A DNA stretch of 64,000 bases from Uranotaenia lowii (GCF_029784155.1 NC_073691.1:57212217-57276216); one strand, 5' to 3'; positions 1 through 12,336 are shown, numbered from the stretch's first letter. Notes: a model not told the origin generated them from the sequence alone. Made by a program: numbers and translations.

Positions 1-852
1 CTCGATTCTTAGTTTTGGAATTTTGTTTTTGAAATTCAGGCATTTATTCACTATTTAACTATTTATTCATTGAGTAAGCTTTCCAGATTTTTTCTGTACG
101 TATCCAGGTCAGGCAAAACCGAGCATAAGGCCAAAATTTAAGATTTTAACCAAGGCACATCATCGGCGTGAAAAACTTATCTCACGGCTTAAAAAAAAGT
201 TGAATTTTTTTTTATCATAAACAAGAGTTTGGCTCTTTAAAACTTACGGTAGGATCCGTTTAAAAAAAAAAACAAAATTTAAAAAAAAAGTTGAAAATTT
301 GGAAATCCGTAAAAATGGTGAATAATCCTTGAAAACCTTGGGCCTTTCTCTTCGAGATCTTCTTCGAGAATTTCTTTGAAAATCTGTGCAAGCTTGGTTA
401 AAACCGAGCAATCTGGAATGCGAATGAGGCATCTATATTCAGATACATTCAAATTATCGTTTTCAATACAATCAACATGATAGGATTGAGGAGAATTTTC
501 CCATATTTTTATGTTGTAACGCACCTTAGTTGTAAATATTTTTCGAGATGGTTGATGATTTCTTCTTTTGGAACTGATCAATTTTCATAGAGCAGAAAAA
601 AAGTGATAACGAGTGCCTAAAAACTAAAATTCGATGAGAGTTACGTTGTTCGATAACAATACAGAGGCTGTCCAAGAACTACCTTTTTTGTAAATGATAA
701 ACTTTAATTTCCTGTTAGCTCAACTTTTGTGATCGATTGATTCAAAAATGTACATACGTGTTGGAAATAAGAAAAAAATATTTTTATTTTTGTGGTTTTT
801 AAACCGCAGTTAATCTTTGCATTTACGTTTAATGATAAAAAATAAAGCTTAA
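1..852. other. AT-rich non-coding stretch
   Basis: No convincing coding sequence, RNA gene or repeat boundary is visible. The short open frames are full of Phe, Lys and stop-adjacent runs typical of AT-rich intergenic or intronic insect DNA. Confidence 0.6.
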
Positions 853-1809
853 TACCGTCAAACGGGGCATCATGCAACAGCGGGGTTCGATGCAACATTT
901 ATATAACACTACATTGAATCAATTTTTAATTTAATGTATTGTAATAAATTTATCTTTTAATGATAACTAAATGATGATGACAAAATTTCTCGCATCTTAA
1001 GCTAGTTGTCTTAAGTTTTTTATTTTTATGTAAAATTTGAAAAATCGAGCAATAAATGTACAAATTTTAACATTTTTTGATGCCGAAAAAAACTTTACCC
1101 GGTATGACGGATCGGCTTGACAAAATTACCTACAAACTTTTTACAGGTTTCCTCATATTATACCAACATTGTTGGTGTAAAAATATTTTTCGAACAATCA
1201 CTCAATTTTTTTAAATAAATATTTAAATAATACAGTTACCAGTCTGGGGTAAAATGCAACAAAATACAAATAAAAGAAACACCATTTAAACCTCATTTCC
1301 ATATGCTGGAATATGATTGTTTTGCATCACGCGTTTGTCAACATTGAAATTTCTTTCATCCAAACATTTTTTCTAATGATTTCGGCTTTTACAATTTTAA
1401 TAGAATTGTTTTACCCCTAAATGTATGCAGCACCCTTAGTTTTCAGAAAAAATCAGTAAATAAATTTTTACAAAACAAAAAATCACTGCAAATGGTGTTT
1501 TCATGCGTAATGATCTTTAAGTCATCCAAAATTTATCAAAAACTATACATTTTCATATGTTTTCATAAGATTTTTAATCAAAAACAAAGTTTGTTGCAAG
1601 TTACCCCATTTTCTGAGGAGGGTGAAAATCGCATGTTTTTAGAAAATTAAAAATAACTGAAGAAACCAATAATTTTTTTAACTACGCCAATTTGATGTCC
1701 CAGCATCCTTAAAACTTTTGATGCATAAAGGATACGATTAACTGTGAACATAAGTTTTTTAGAAGCTATTGAAGTTGAAAATTGTTGCATGTTGCCCCAG
1801 TTGACGGTA
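853..1809. mobile_element. ~0.95 kb inverted-repeat (MITE-like) element
   Basis: The left end reads TACCGTCAAACGGGGCATCA and the right end, read on the opposite strand, gives TACCGTCAACTGGGGCAACA. Each is followed by a TGCAACA motif, so the terminal inverted repeat is close to 28 bp. A TA dinucleotide at 853-854 and at 1808-1809 could be the target duplication, as in IS630/Tc1/mariner derivatives. GCAAC-type motifs recur inside, near 1250 and 1592. No transposase frame is present, so the element is non-autonomous or decayed. Confidence 0.65.
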
Positions 1810-1897
1810 TCTATGATGATGTTACAGAAACAGTGAAATGCGAAAAATTGGTCTTAAAAAAATGCTGTTTTGCCGTTTTATTCAAAGCATATATGTA

Positions 1898-1981
1898 ATC
1901 CTAGTGCAAAGAGCTAAAGAGCCGCAACTTTGTAACCAAAGAGCCGCAAGCGGCTCGCGAGCCACAGGTTGCCGACCTATG
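1898..1981. mobile_element. hAT-type transposon end remnant
   Basis: Repeated GAGCCGCAA/GGCTCGCGAGCC motifs end in GGTTGCCGACCTATG. This resembles the widespread hAT terminal signature in which GGTCGGCAACC is followed by a run of GGCTCGCGAGCC-type palindromes. No matching left end was found, so this is a one-sided remnant. Confidence 0.45.
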
Positions 1982-3949
1982 GTTTAGAACATTTTTCTAG
2001 AACTTTTGATCCTTGTAAGTCATTCCAGTTTTGAGAAATAGCTGAAGAATCAAGTATCTCCAGGGATCAAGTATCCTCATTCTCCCCTACTGAAAATCAA
2101 ATTCCTTAGCCCCTGGGCTTATGCAATTTGAAAAAAAATGTTAAAAAAATTTCCTAATCTAAAATTTATTTTTTCGTAAAACAAATTGGATATCGGTGTC
2201 CTCATATAAGTTGTAGAGAAAATAATAACTTTCCGATTGAACAATAACGAACAAAGTTATGTCTCTTGAAAGTTGACGTAAATTCACTCAGTTTAAACAG
2301 AACGGGGTAGTGGACTGAATTCACGTCACAAAAGTTCAAGATATTCTGAATCACTGTTAAGAGCCATCAAATTTTATGTACACTTCTAAAAGTGATATTT
2401 TGGTATTCCGACTTGTACAATCATAAATTTTCAGTATCTTTTCACTTATTTTGACTGGAACTTGAGTAGCACTATTATGAGAAATTATACGTTAAAATTA
2501 CTACAGTTTCTAAGAGATGAACCAGCTGAAAGCTGAAAATCCCTATAATAAAGATATTTAAAAAAAAAAACTCCTGTTTCTCACAGCCTTTACTAAAAGA
2601 TTCAGAAAATGAATATAATACTTTTTCAACATTTTTTTTTTTTTTGAAAATATATAACAAAAAAAATCAACTAAATTATGTTTGATTTGTCTATAACCAA
2701 ACATCTGGAGGGACAAAACAAATTTTAGAGCAAATTTCTAAAAAAAATCAAATTTTGTGACGTGAAATGAATGTTGAATTGGATTCGAACTGATTTCTTT
2801 AAAATTCAGTGTTTCAGAATCGTCTCATCATTTTCAAAGATCATACTTTTTATTGCTATACAATGTTACAGTTTTCTCGTGAAATTAAAAAGTTTTCATT
2901 TTTCGTGACGTGCATAAACTCATTTGCGATTTATTTTTATCGCTTTTTAAAACAACTTCATTGGATGAAAAAAAAAATTTTTTCCCACACAATGAAGCAC
3001 TATTTGTTGGCTCCAAAACGTATTTAAAAAAGTCAAAAAATCAATCCTAATATTGAAATTAATTATTTTGTCAAAGTTGTCAACATTTTCACCTTTTTCA
3101 ACAAAAAAAAAATTATTTTCAAAATTATTTAAAATATGAATTTTTTTTCTCTTTTTTCGTTGGTTTTGAGTGATTTGAATTATCAAGACTATTGACAAGT
3201 TTGAGCCTTTTTCATACGCTTACGGTTAAAAATCACTTGTGAGCGGTACAAGCACGTGAAATGTGTTTTCTGGGAATTTTTCAGCGAAAAAAAAATTGAG
3301 TTCTAGAGGGTAAATCACCTATCTGAATCCTTGATTGATTAGCTTATAGTAGATAAGTAAATTAGAGAAGATGGACAAAATCTGATAAAAGGTTCGTATT
3401 TAGGACTCCAAAATCTTCTGGAATCAGTCAAATTTGTGTAATTTATCACAATAGCTTAACTTTTTAAAAGAAAAATCAAAATTTCCATAAATTTCACTTT
3501 TTTCAGAAAATTAACTCATCACTTTATTACAGGGTAAAAATCCTAACTTTGAACATGCTTTGAATCCTAACGCTTTAAAAAAAGCGTAAACGCTGTAACA
3601 CGAGAATCTCAACGAAGCGTCAGAACATCTCGTGTTTGGATTGATCAGTTTCTGCAACAAAATGAGAACTGTTAAGTTGAGAAGTTCAACTTGATCATCG
3701 AAAAACCTTGAGTGATTCAAAATTTTTCGATGAAATGTGATTCTTTTTAAAAAGTGGAAATTATTAGATCAAAATAATTAATAAATCTAAATTTAAAAAG
3801 AGTTCGACAACTACAATAAACGGATTTTTTTTACATCTCCCAAATCACGCTAAAATTGCCTTCTACGATATGTAGTTTTTCTGATGTGTATGAACTTTTT
3901 TAAGCATGGTAAAAATAATGTGTAGTAGATGGACGATGATCTTCTGCCT
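1982..3949. other. AT-rich non-coding stretch
   Basis: About 2 kb of AT-rich DNA with A- and T-runs. I see no gene, inverted-repeat pair or tandem array that I can support. Confidence 0.55.
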
Positions 3950-3950
3950 A

Positions 3951-4032
3951 CCTGTAGGCGATTTAATTATTGGCTTACACTTAATGGTGAGTTTTTGTAA
4001 TTTTAACTATTCTCAGCCGAAAATCTGCTGAT
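3951..4032 (+). repeat. dispersed ~85 bp direct repeat, copy 1
   Basis: A stretch starting CCTACCTGTAGGCGATTT and running through TTGGCTTACACT, a GAGTTTTTG block and a CCGAAAATCTGC block reappears at 5397 with scattered substitutions. It begins with a short palindrome, CCTACCTGTAGG. Its origin is unknown; it may be a short interspersed repeat or a duplicated regulatory segment. Confidence 0.6.
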
Positions 4033-5074
4033 AAAATATCAATTTATTAATACTGTTTCAAATTTGAAACATTGTAAATACTTTTGGAAGATCCATTTTT
4101 ATCAATTAACGAAAATTGTCTCAAAAATTACAAAGATGGTTGGAAATTTACAGAACGCTTCAAGAAAAATTACCATTTTTTACCTGGACATGTAGGTAAT
4201 TTTGCAAGGTTCATTAAAGTTGAAAAAAAGAAAAATCTGTTCAAAACAAGCCGAGCCCCACAAAACCGGAAGTCAGTATTTTCATCCTGAGCAGATGCAA
4301 ATTGCATCCACACCGGTTACAGCGGAGGCCACATTACAACTGACTTCGGTCCGGTGGCATTCGGTTGGATTCCGTCGTCGTCTCCGTCATCCGACTTCGG
4401 TCGAAATTTTCGTAACCCGTTCGGTTCTTTTGGTCGGACCCAAACCATCCATCCATGGTTCTGGTTCGTCGTAACGAGACATTTCCGACCAAATCATCAA
4501 CCAACATCACCATCGTCATTGGCGTCAGCGTCATTGTCGTTAACTGGCGTCTGGCACTGTCGCTGGTTTGGAACAGGAAAAAATCCGAACCCGGAAACAG
4601 TCCACAAGACGACAGTCATGGCGTGGCAGTAAATGTAAAATCATTGGCGAATGTTTTGACATTGAATCCGACGACGACGTCGTCGGATGATGATGATGAT
4701 TTTTCGGTTTGTTGGAACGAGGGGTATCTTTTTTAAGACTACTTTGGTCGGAGATGATTCTTTTCTGCGCGCCGAGGGGGTTTAGGAAAAAAGGAAGGGT
4801 GTTTGGGATTGAGGTTGGACGACTGTTTGTTCCTCAAAGTAGACTGCATTACTGATGCAAATGTTGAGGCACGAAGGAAGAAGTTTATGGCTTTCCTCCG
4901 TGTTGAGTGACTTGTGACTGGCAAGCTAGTTAGAAGGAAAATTTTTCGTTCAACTACTTTTCTTGCTCCGTTACAAGAGGCTCTCGGAGTCAAGAGTTCA
5001 ATTGTGTGTACCCACCGAAATCACAGGCTTTTCATGGTTTTTTTGAGCTAAAATAGGTCGGATTTGGTACTAAC

Positions 5075-5287
5075 CTTTTCGTCGAGGCCAACGGGCTCGA
5101 CCAGGGAAGCCACGGCGGCGGTTTTCGCGGCACCGTCGCCAAGTGGTGGCTGCTGAAGATGATGCACTTTAGCGTCGGTCCCTCGATTCTTCACCGGGAC
5201 GCCTTTGCGGCGAGACCTGGTTTTTGTTTTGGTATGAATCTTCGAAACTAAAACACTACAACACCGAGCACCACTTTCACTAGCACT
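5075..5287 (-). other. candidate non-coding first exon (initiator plus splice donor)
   Basis: Read on the minus strand, an arthropod-type initiator (ATTCAGTG, start near 5287) is followed by about 210 nt with 5'-UTR-like composition. It ends at a good splice donor, GAAAAG followed by GTTAGT, at 5074/5075. The frame across it stays open for 100 codons but has no ATG start, so the exon is more likely untranslated or internal. If real, the gene body would lie to the left, in the AT-rich region or beyond the window. No acceptor or downstream exon was identified. Confidence 0.25.
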
Positions 5288-5396
5288 GAATATTTTCGAA
5301 ACCGGAATTGATTTCTGTTGCGTTGATAAACTTTTAACTGAGGGAGACACTTTTCACCTGACACTTGGACACTCACGGTGTGGTGATGTGCCGTTG

Positions 5397-5482
5397 CCTA
5401 CCTGTAGGCGATTTTATTATTGGCTTACACTCAACGATGAGTTTTTGCAGTTTTAACTTTTGTCTGCCGGAAATCTGCAGAT
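5397..5482 (+). repeat. dispersed ~85 bp direct repeat, copy 2
   Basis: Second copy of the sequence at 3951-4032, in the same orientation and about 1.45 kb downstream. It has the same opening palindrome and a CTGCCGGAAATCTGC end. Confidence 0.6.
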
Positions 5483-7095
5483 TTGAATTAGCAAGATAAG
5501 AACGACACCGAGCTATTATGTAACACGCACACACGACATTACAGTTACAGGAGGGAAAATACGGAACGACAGCGACGACAACGACGACGATGGTAGAGAA
5601 GCGTAAAAAATCGGAATCGTTGCTCCAGAAGCGGAAAACCGAACTCGGGCTCGTTTGTTACTAACTGCCTGCCACTAGAAATTCCCCAAGTCAAGGGATG
5701 GATGCTCTGGAATACTCGGAACCGTGCCAATTTTCGTTACGACACATTCACAACGATCTACGTTTGGAAGTTTACTGGCTGCTGCCAGTTGAAAACCGTT
5801 ACTCACAATTTAAGCTAAAAACCGTTTTATGAACTAGCAAAATTAGCCAAACACTTTAGCTCTAGGGATTGTTACTACTTTTTTCAGGGACTCAAGACAC
5901 CTTCAGACCAACAACTGCTCCGGATGGCGTCCAGATATGGAATGCATCCAGCAGGAGATGCTCGGTGGACCGCACCGCAGCGTTTTGGGTCTGTAACTTG
6001 GGCCCAGTTCCAGTGACCGAATCCAAACAAACACAATACCTTCTGTTCAGATGTACCCGACGACGACGACAACCAATATGGAAGGACGAATCACAACCTA
6101 ACGGCTTGAAATCTCGCGCTGTACTAAATAATGATAGCCATCCAGCATTACTTTAAATGTAGGTACTGTGTGTGCATTATTCTGTTTTTACTAAAACTCA
6201 CGCCGCCCCCACATATCGGTTGGGCCCCGAATTGCATACAGCAAGGCGCTGCACCACCAACCCGTTTTTCGACCCGAAACCCGACGACAACGAGCAGCAA
6301 CGACGACGACGATGTGCGCCTTGTTGTATGTAAAAATACACTGAGTGTGGCCCAATGTAGTTGGCAACTACTTCCTCGTTTCGATGATTCGTGCAATCTG
6401 ACACCCGACCCACCCCATTTATCCGATAAAAATCACTCGGTCCAGTACACTCTCGCCAAAACCCCCACCTCCAACTCAAACCGGTGATTTCCTACCTAGT
6501 CAAACTGCACATAAACATTGCTGTTGGCCGCCCGTCGCCGCTACACGGAAGCCAAAAGCGCACACACAACAATTACAAAAGTTACCAGGAGCAACTCGAA
6601 TCGAACTCGACCGAAGGACGACGACGGCGACGAAGCTTTCCAGCTACAACCCTATTTACTCACCCATACACCGATAGCGCTCGCGCTATTGGCAAAACTA
6701 CTGAATGCACATGTAGGTACCTTTCCCAACCTCCAAAGACCAATCCAAAACCATCGACTTTACACAGCAGCGGCCGCTCGCTCGGGTAATTCCGTGGCAG
6801 TACCCGACCCGACGATGACGCTGGAGCCACGGAGCCGATGCACCCTTTTTGCTCTTACAGCTGCCGGCGGCCAACCGACCAAACTAACTGTGATGATGAT
6901 GCATCCACCGGCCGTCGCTGCCGCCGCCGAGTGCATCCGAATGGGTTACGAAGTTGCAACAGAAAACTGTGCTCGGCTGCAGTGCTCGTTAAAAGCACAG
7001 GAAAATCTCGCCCTGCTGCCACCCATCACAGCGTCAAAGGAAAATTGTTGGTACACCAAATTGTACCCACATCGTCAGCACTACTACTACTATCA

Positions 7096-8965
7096 TCGCA
7101 GTGATGTTTGGATTTGCTTTTCCTTCGAATCGAACTAACGGGCCGATCTACGGATGGATGGAAGCAATGTTGCCACATTGCCCGGAAAAAGATTTCCTTT
7201 CGACTTGTTGTGATGTGTTTCGAATTTGTGTGTGCATTTGTTCACATGATTTCTGGAGAAGTGGGCGAACCAATTCTTCTCAATTTGGGCTCTATCGATG
7301 GGGAATTTTGTCCTCTAGAAAACCTCAAAAAAAATTTAAAGTTTGTGGAAAACCACAATAATTATAAGCAAAAAACTTTGTTACTATTTCAAGCGATGAT
7401 TTACGCCTAAATGTCTACAACAAAAAGTTCACAAAGTTCACAGAACACTTAATCTTAGATTCAAAACCATCGCAATGATGTTTGGGTTTGTTTGTCTGTC
7501 GAATCGAACAAAGGACCAATCTACTGTTGGATGGAAGCAATGTAGCCACATTGCCCGGAAAAAGATTTCCTCTCGACTTGTTTTGATGTGTTTCGAATTT
7601 GTGTGTGAATTTGTTAACATGATTTCTGGAGAAGTGGGCGAACCATTTTTTTTCAATTTGGGCTCTGTCGATGGGGAATTTTGTCCTCCAGAAAACCTCA
7701 AAAAAATTTTAAAGTTTGTGGAAAACCACAATAATTATAAGCGAAAAACTTTAAACAATTTCAAAAGATGATTTACGTCTGAAGGTCTATCACAAAAAGT
7801 TCATTAAGTTCAGAGAATACTTATTCATAGATTGCATCGATGGTTTGCATCGCAATGATTTTTGGATTTGTTTTTTCCTTCGAATCGAACTAACGGACCA
7901 ATCTACTGTTGGATGGAAGAAATGTTACCACATTGCCCGAAATCATATTCCCTCTCGACTTGTTTTGAAGGTTTTCAAACATGTGTGTGCATTTGTTCAC
8001 ATGATTTCTGAGGAACTGGGCGGATCAATTTTGCTCAATTTGAGCTCAATCGATGGGAAATTTTGTCCTCCAGAAAACCTCAAGAAATTTTTAAAGTTTG
8101 TGGAAAACCACAATAATTATAAGCGAAAAACTTTAAACAATTTCAAAAGATGATTTACGTCTAAATGTCTATCACAAAAAGTTCATCAAATTCAGAGAAT
8201 ACTTATTCATAGATTCAAACCATCGCAATGATTTTTAGATTTGTTTTTCCTTCGAATCGAACTAATGGACCAATCTAAGGTTGGATGGAAGCAATGTTGC
8301 CACATTTCCCGGAATCAGATTTCCTCTCGACTTGTTTTGAATGGTTTCAAATATGTGTGTGCATTTGTTCACATGATTTCTGGGGAAATAGGCGGATCAA
8401 TTTTGCTCGATTTGAGCTCAATCGATGGGAAATTTTGTCCTCCAAAAAACCTCAAGAAATGTATAAAGTTTGTGAAAAACCAAAATAATTATAAGCGAAA
8501 AACTTTTTTAACAATTTCAAGAGATGATTTACGTCTAAATGGCTACCACAAAAAGTTCATTAAATTCAGAGAATACTTATTCATAGATTCAAAACCATCG
8601 TCATGATGTTTGGATTTGTTTTTCCTTCGAATCGAACTATCGGACCAAACTACTGTTGGATGGAAGCATTGTTGCCACATTTCCTAGAATCAGATTTCCT
8701 CTCGACTTGTTTTGATGGGTTTCAAATATGTGTGTGCATTTGTTCACATGATTTCTAGGGAACTGGGCGGATCAATTTTGCTCGATTTGAGCTCAATCGA
8801 TGGGAAATTTTGTCCTTCAGAAAACTTCAAGAAATTATTAAAGTTTTTAGAAATTCAAAAAAATTGTAAGCGAAAAACTAATTTACTATTTCAAGCGATG
8901 GATGATTAACGTCTAAATGTCTTCCACAAATAGTACACAAAATACTTTATCATAGTTTCAAAGCA
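7096..8965 (+). repeat. five tandem ~375 bp units carrying a repeated ~100-codon frame
   Basis: Units begin near 7100, 7477, 7850, 8227 and 8602. Each has the order ATGTTTGGATTTG, TCGAATCGAACTA, GTTGGATGGAAG, CTCGACTTGTTTTGA, CACATGATTTCT, TCGATGGG and AAACCTCAAGAAA. On the plus strand the units read as related frames of about 100, 98, 102, 121 and 65 codons. Shared words include RLVL, CAFVHMISGE, SIDGKFCPPENLKK and KFVENHNNYKRKT. The frames are not joined, because a stop and phase change separates the units. I do not recognise the peptide. It could be the tandemly duplicated relic of an exon or a satellite whose open frame is accidental. The minus strand is also partly open. Confidence 0.8.
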
Positions 8966-9177
8966 TTACTTTTATTGGATTAATTTCCCATTTCACAGAG
9001 AAGCGTCTTGGAAAAAAGGAATTCAAATCTATGCTCAAAACATACGTTTTTTCGAAGATTTTCGAAGATTCGTGTGGATGGCGATTTTTGTCCAGGGGCC
9101 ACAGGGAACACAGATTTTAAAAGTATGTGCTACAAACAAAATTGTTTCTGTTTCGGCCCTGGAAAAGAGAGATTAGC

Positions 9178-9530
9178 TTAGAAAGCACAAAATTTTAAGG
9201 CTGCTGCTGATTGCTTATTTCGAATTGGCCTTCCGCTGGAAAAAGACGGGATTGGTTTAGCAAGCACAGAATTTGGTTTAGCAAGCGCAGGCTGCTGCTG
9301 CTGCTGATTGTTAGTCGTGATTAAGCCTTCCAGTGGAAATAGACAAATTGACTCAGGAAGCGCAGATTTTAAAGGCTGCTGCTGTTTATTTGATTTGGGC
9401 GATCGGTTGGGAAAGACGGATTGTTTTAGATAGCGCAGATTTTTAAGGCTGCTGCCGATTGTTTGTTTGATTTGGCCTTCCGGTGGAAAAGATCTGGATT
9501 GGCTTAGCAAGCGCAGAATTTAAGGCTGAT
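9178..9530. repeat. ~78 bp minisatellite, block A
   Basis: Degenerate tandem units contain GCCTTCCGGTGGAAAAGAC, ATTGGCTTAG, AAGCGCAGATTTTAAGG and a CTGCTGCTG run. About four to five units are visible. The same unit continues at 9894-10215 on the other side of an unrelated segment. Confidence 0.75.
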
Positions 9531-9893
9531 TTCAAAAGTGACCGCCTAAAATCCGGGCAAATTTTCTCAAAACCCAGAAATTACTCAACAAAAGTCAAGG
9601 TGAAAAATTGAGAAAAAAAAATCATCAAAACTCATCGACGGATTTTGAATTGCATCTTAGGCTTCCAAAAAACTTTTAATGAATATTTAAAATAAAAAAC
9701 TTGCTCAAAAAATGTTGTTTTTGAGGCGATCGTTGTTTTTTTTTGTATGATTTGCCAAATAAAGTGAATAAACCCGGACAAAATCGGGGCATATTGCAAT
9801 GAAATTCGGGCAACCGAGCCGGGCCGGACTGTTTCCAAATTTTGTACTAAATATCCGGGCAAACCAGGATAATACTGGGCAATCTGGCAATCT
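9531..9893. mobile_element. unrelated segment interrupting the minisatellite
   Basis: This ~360 bp segment splits the minisatellite. It carries recurring CCGGGCAAA/CCGGACAAA and GGGCAAYC motifs at both ends (CCGGGCAAATTTTC near 9556, ATCCGGGCAAACCAGG near 9850), ending in GGGCAATCTGGCAATC. The ends look partly inverted but not cleanly so, and no target duplication was identified. An insertion of a short interspersed repeat is likely but not proven. Confidence 0.4.
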
Positions 9894-10215
9894 TAATTAA
9901 GCCTTCCGGTGAAAAAAAAACGGAATTGGCATAGAAAGCGCAGATTTTAACGGCTGCTGCTGCTGATTTTTTGTTGTGATTTAGCCTTCCGGTGGAAAAA
10001 GACGGAGTTGATTTAGAAAGCATGGGAATTTAAAGCAGCTGCTGCAGATTGTTTGTTTGATTTGGCTTCCCAGTTGGAAAAGAGGGGTTGGCTTAGAAAG
10101 CGCAAATTTTAAGGCTGCTGCTGCTGAATGTTTGTTTTGATTTGGTCTTTCAGTGGATAAAGATGGTATCGGCTTAGAAAGCGCAGATTTTAGACCAGCT
10201 TCGTGCTGATTGTGT
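9894..10215. repeat. ~78 bp minisatellite, block B
   Basis: Continuation of the unit seen at 9178-9530, with four degenerate copies, each with the GGCTGCTGCTGCTG tract and the TCCGGTGGAAAAAGACGG block. Confidence 0.75.
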
Positions 10216-11100
10216 ATGATATGTAGAGTTGTAGAATTGAGATTAAGGATATTTGAAAAATAATACATTGTTTTAGAGAAAAACTTAAGTCTGTAAATAA
10301 AAGTTTCTATTTGGAAAAAAGGTAAGAGAGAGAAGGAATGTAGAGACGAGATGAAAATAAATCTTACTTAAAAAAATAAAATAAAATAATAGATCCATTC
10401 GGCAACACTGCAGATATTTAAATTAAAATTAAATTAAATTTAAATTAAATTAAAATAACTTTGCAAACCCTCGGCAAAACCAAGGTGTGTATATATTCAG
10501 GAGGTGTTACCGAATATCGAATTCCCGATTCAGCCATTTTGGCTATGTAGGCTATGCAACTATGTTTGTTTACCAACATACCATCGAAAAGCTGAGCAAA
10601 AAATAAACAAACTCATTGAGAGCCCCGCTCACTCCTCGCCTACTTACTATGCAAGTCGGAGAACCTAGTGTATCAAAAGACCTTGGGCAAAACAAACAAA
10701 ACAAAGTCGATCATTGATCTATTCTTGTGAGCGACAGACGTGTCTGACCGAATCTCTGAATTGAGATTTGTAAGAATCGTAAAATAACGACAGAATGAAG
10801 TCCTCCAAAAAGCTTCAGGATTTCGTAAAATATCGTGGAAATCTAAAAAAAAAACCCCAAGCAAAAACCGCTTTTACTAATCATTCTGTTATAAACCAGA
10901 TTTTACTTCTGAACTTCGGCAAAATATCTCACAAAAAATGCTGATTTCTTGACTTAAATAATGGCTTTCAAATGATTTATTTAACATTATTGGTGGTTAC
11001 TTCAAAAAGTCAAGTTAAGTGTCAAGGTAAATTCATCGAATTGCTGGCAAAAAGGTGACCAACATTCATTCGGTAGTGTTCTAACTAAACTTTCTTATCA
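10216..11100. other. non-coding stretch with AT-palindromic low complexity
   Basis: It holds an AAATTAAATT-type run near 10413-10458 and otherwise nothing I can assign. The sequence near 10490-10700 is of mixed composition and resembles 5'-flanking DNA, but no start signal stands out. Confidence 0.5.
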
Positions 11101-11107
11101 CCTGTAG

Positions 11108-11309
11108 GGCATATTCAGCCGGGAAACTCGGCTTGAGAAGAGTTCGAGGCGAAGAAAAAGCATCAAGAAAAGGTCGCTAAGGCAAGTAAATGCTTTTTTA
11201 TACAAACTGACGATCTTTTCTTTTTTTTTAATCAGCGAGATGTTTTTTTGCGGAGAATTTCACAAGATTGGCAAACTGCAACTCGGCACATCAACAGCAC
11301 CAGCGCTAG
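11108..11309 (+). other. candidate short GC-AG intron with flanking exons
   Basis: Around 11183-11236 the plus strand reads CTAAG followed by GCAAGTAAATG, then a long pyrimidine tract ending TTTTTTAATCAG before CGAGATG. That fits a ~54 nt GC-AG intron. The flanking sequence can be read as Lys/Arg-rich codons upstream and FFCGEFHKIGKLQLG-like codons downstream, leading directly into the minisatellite. A small retained gene piece is possible, but there is no homology I recognise. Confidence 0.25.
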
Positions 11310-11876
11310 GGCGGCCGAAAAATGAATCAAAGGCACCAAAAGTGCCATCCAATCGGCTTCCCAGGCGGAGGGCGGCTGACTATCGTAGGCAGAGGTACCG
11401 AAAGTGCCATCAAATCGACATATCAGGCGAAGGACGGCTTACTATTGAAGGCAGAAGAACCAAAAGTACCATCTAATCAGCTTTTGGCTATCGAAGGCAG
11501 AGGCACCAACAGTGCCATCCAATCGGCTTCCCAGGCGGAGGGCCGCTGACTGTCGAAGGCAGAGGCACCGAAAGTGCTATCCAATCGACATCCCAGGCGA
11601 AGGGCGGCTGACTTTCTAAAGCAGAGGCACCGAAGGTGCCATCTTATCGCCATCCCAGACCAAGGGCGGCTGAATATCGCAGGCACAAGCACCAAAAGTG
11701 CCATACAACCGGCGCCCCAATCGTAGGGCGGCCGGAAAGTGAAGCAGAGACACCCGTAATGCTATCAAATCGGCACCTCAGAAGTAGGGCGGCCGACTAT
11801 CGAAGCGGAGGTACTTGTAGTACCACAAATAGGCGTTCCAGAGGAAGGGCGGCCGAAATCAACCTAGAAACACAAG
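11310..11876. repeat. ~61 bp minisatellite, about ten copies
   Basis: Units run GGGCGGCTGACTATCG, AGGCAGAGGCACCGAA, AGTGCCATCCAATCGG, CTTCCCAGGCGGA. The copies start at about 11310, 11371, 11432, 11486, 11541, 11602, 11663, 11725, 11786 and 11846. They are GC-rich and CpG-containing against AT-rich flanks. Open frames through it are by-products of the repeat. Confidence 0.85.
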
Positions 11877-11877
11877 A

Positions 11878-11891
11878 GGGGGGGGGGGGGG
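11878..11891 (+). repeat. G14 homopolymer run
   Basis: An uninterrupted run of 14 G residues follows the end of the 61 bp array. It could form a G-quadruplex and is prone to length error. Confidence 0.8.
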
Positions 11892-12336
11892 TGGTACCTT
11901 CAAGATACACGTGCAGGATCCGGTAGTCCGGCGGAATAGAGGGCTATGTTACACAAGATTTAATTAATTCTTGAATTGACTGTGATTCGATATGATTTGA
12001 GCAAAATTGGAAACATTTTGGTTAGAAAACAACGCAACTTTTCACTAAATTACCCTAAACGTGGAACGAGAAAGGACAACATCCCAGTCCGAAAATCCCG
12101 GCGCAAAATCGATCTGATAATTGCTCGAAATGGCCAAATTTGGCAAAAAATCTGCCGACTCTCCGAGCGGGAACTTGTCAACAAAATAGACGGAAACAGA
12201 CAAAGAGTGCGGCAAAGTGCGCGTCACCGCAGTGCCACTGAAAAGTTGACGTGGAACCAGAAAAGAAAGGAAGCATCCGTATTGTAGAGCACGTGTTTCG
12301 ACTGTCCAATGTTTGCCACGTATTGCTGATCCTACA

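Larger units (their letters stand above)
4290..7095. other. GC-richer, CGA/GAT trinucleotide-rich segment without clear CDS
   Basis: Composition rises compared with the flanks. Many CGACGACG-type and GATGATGAT-type runs occur near 4675-4700, 5568-5592, 6057-6070, 6290-6313 and 6612-6630. Several frames stay open for 60-200 codons on either strand, including a 206-codon plus-strand frame at 6518-7138. Their translations are low-complexity and compete between strands, so none is called a gene. Such a GC-rich island in AT-rich insect DNA often marks a promoter or 5'-UTR region. Confidence 0.4.

Noticed and set aside
6518..7138. 206-codon plus-strand frame without recognisable domains
   Set aside because: Low-complexity and trinucleotide-biased, overlapping other open frames. 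No motif or splice support.
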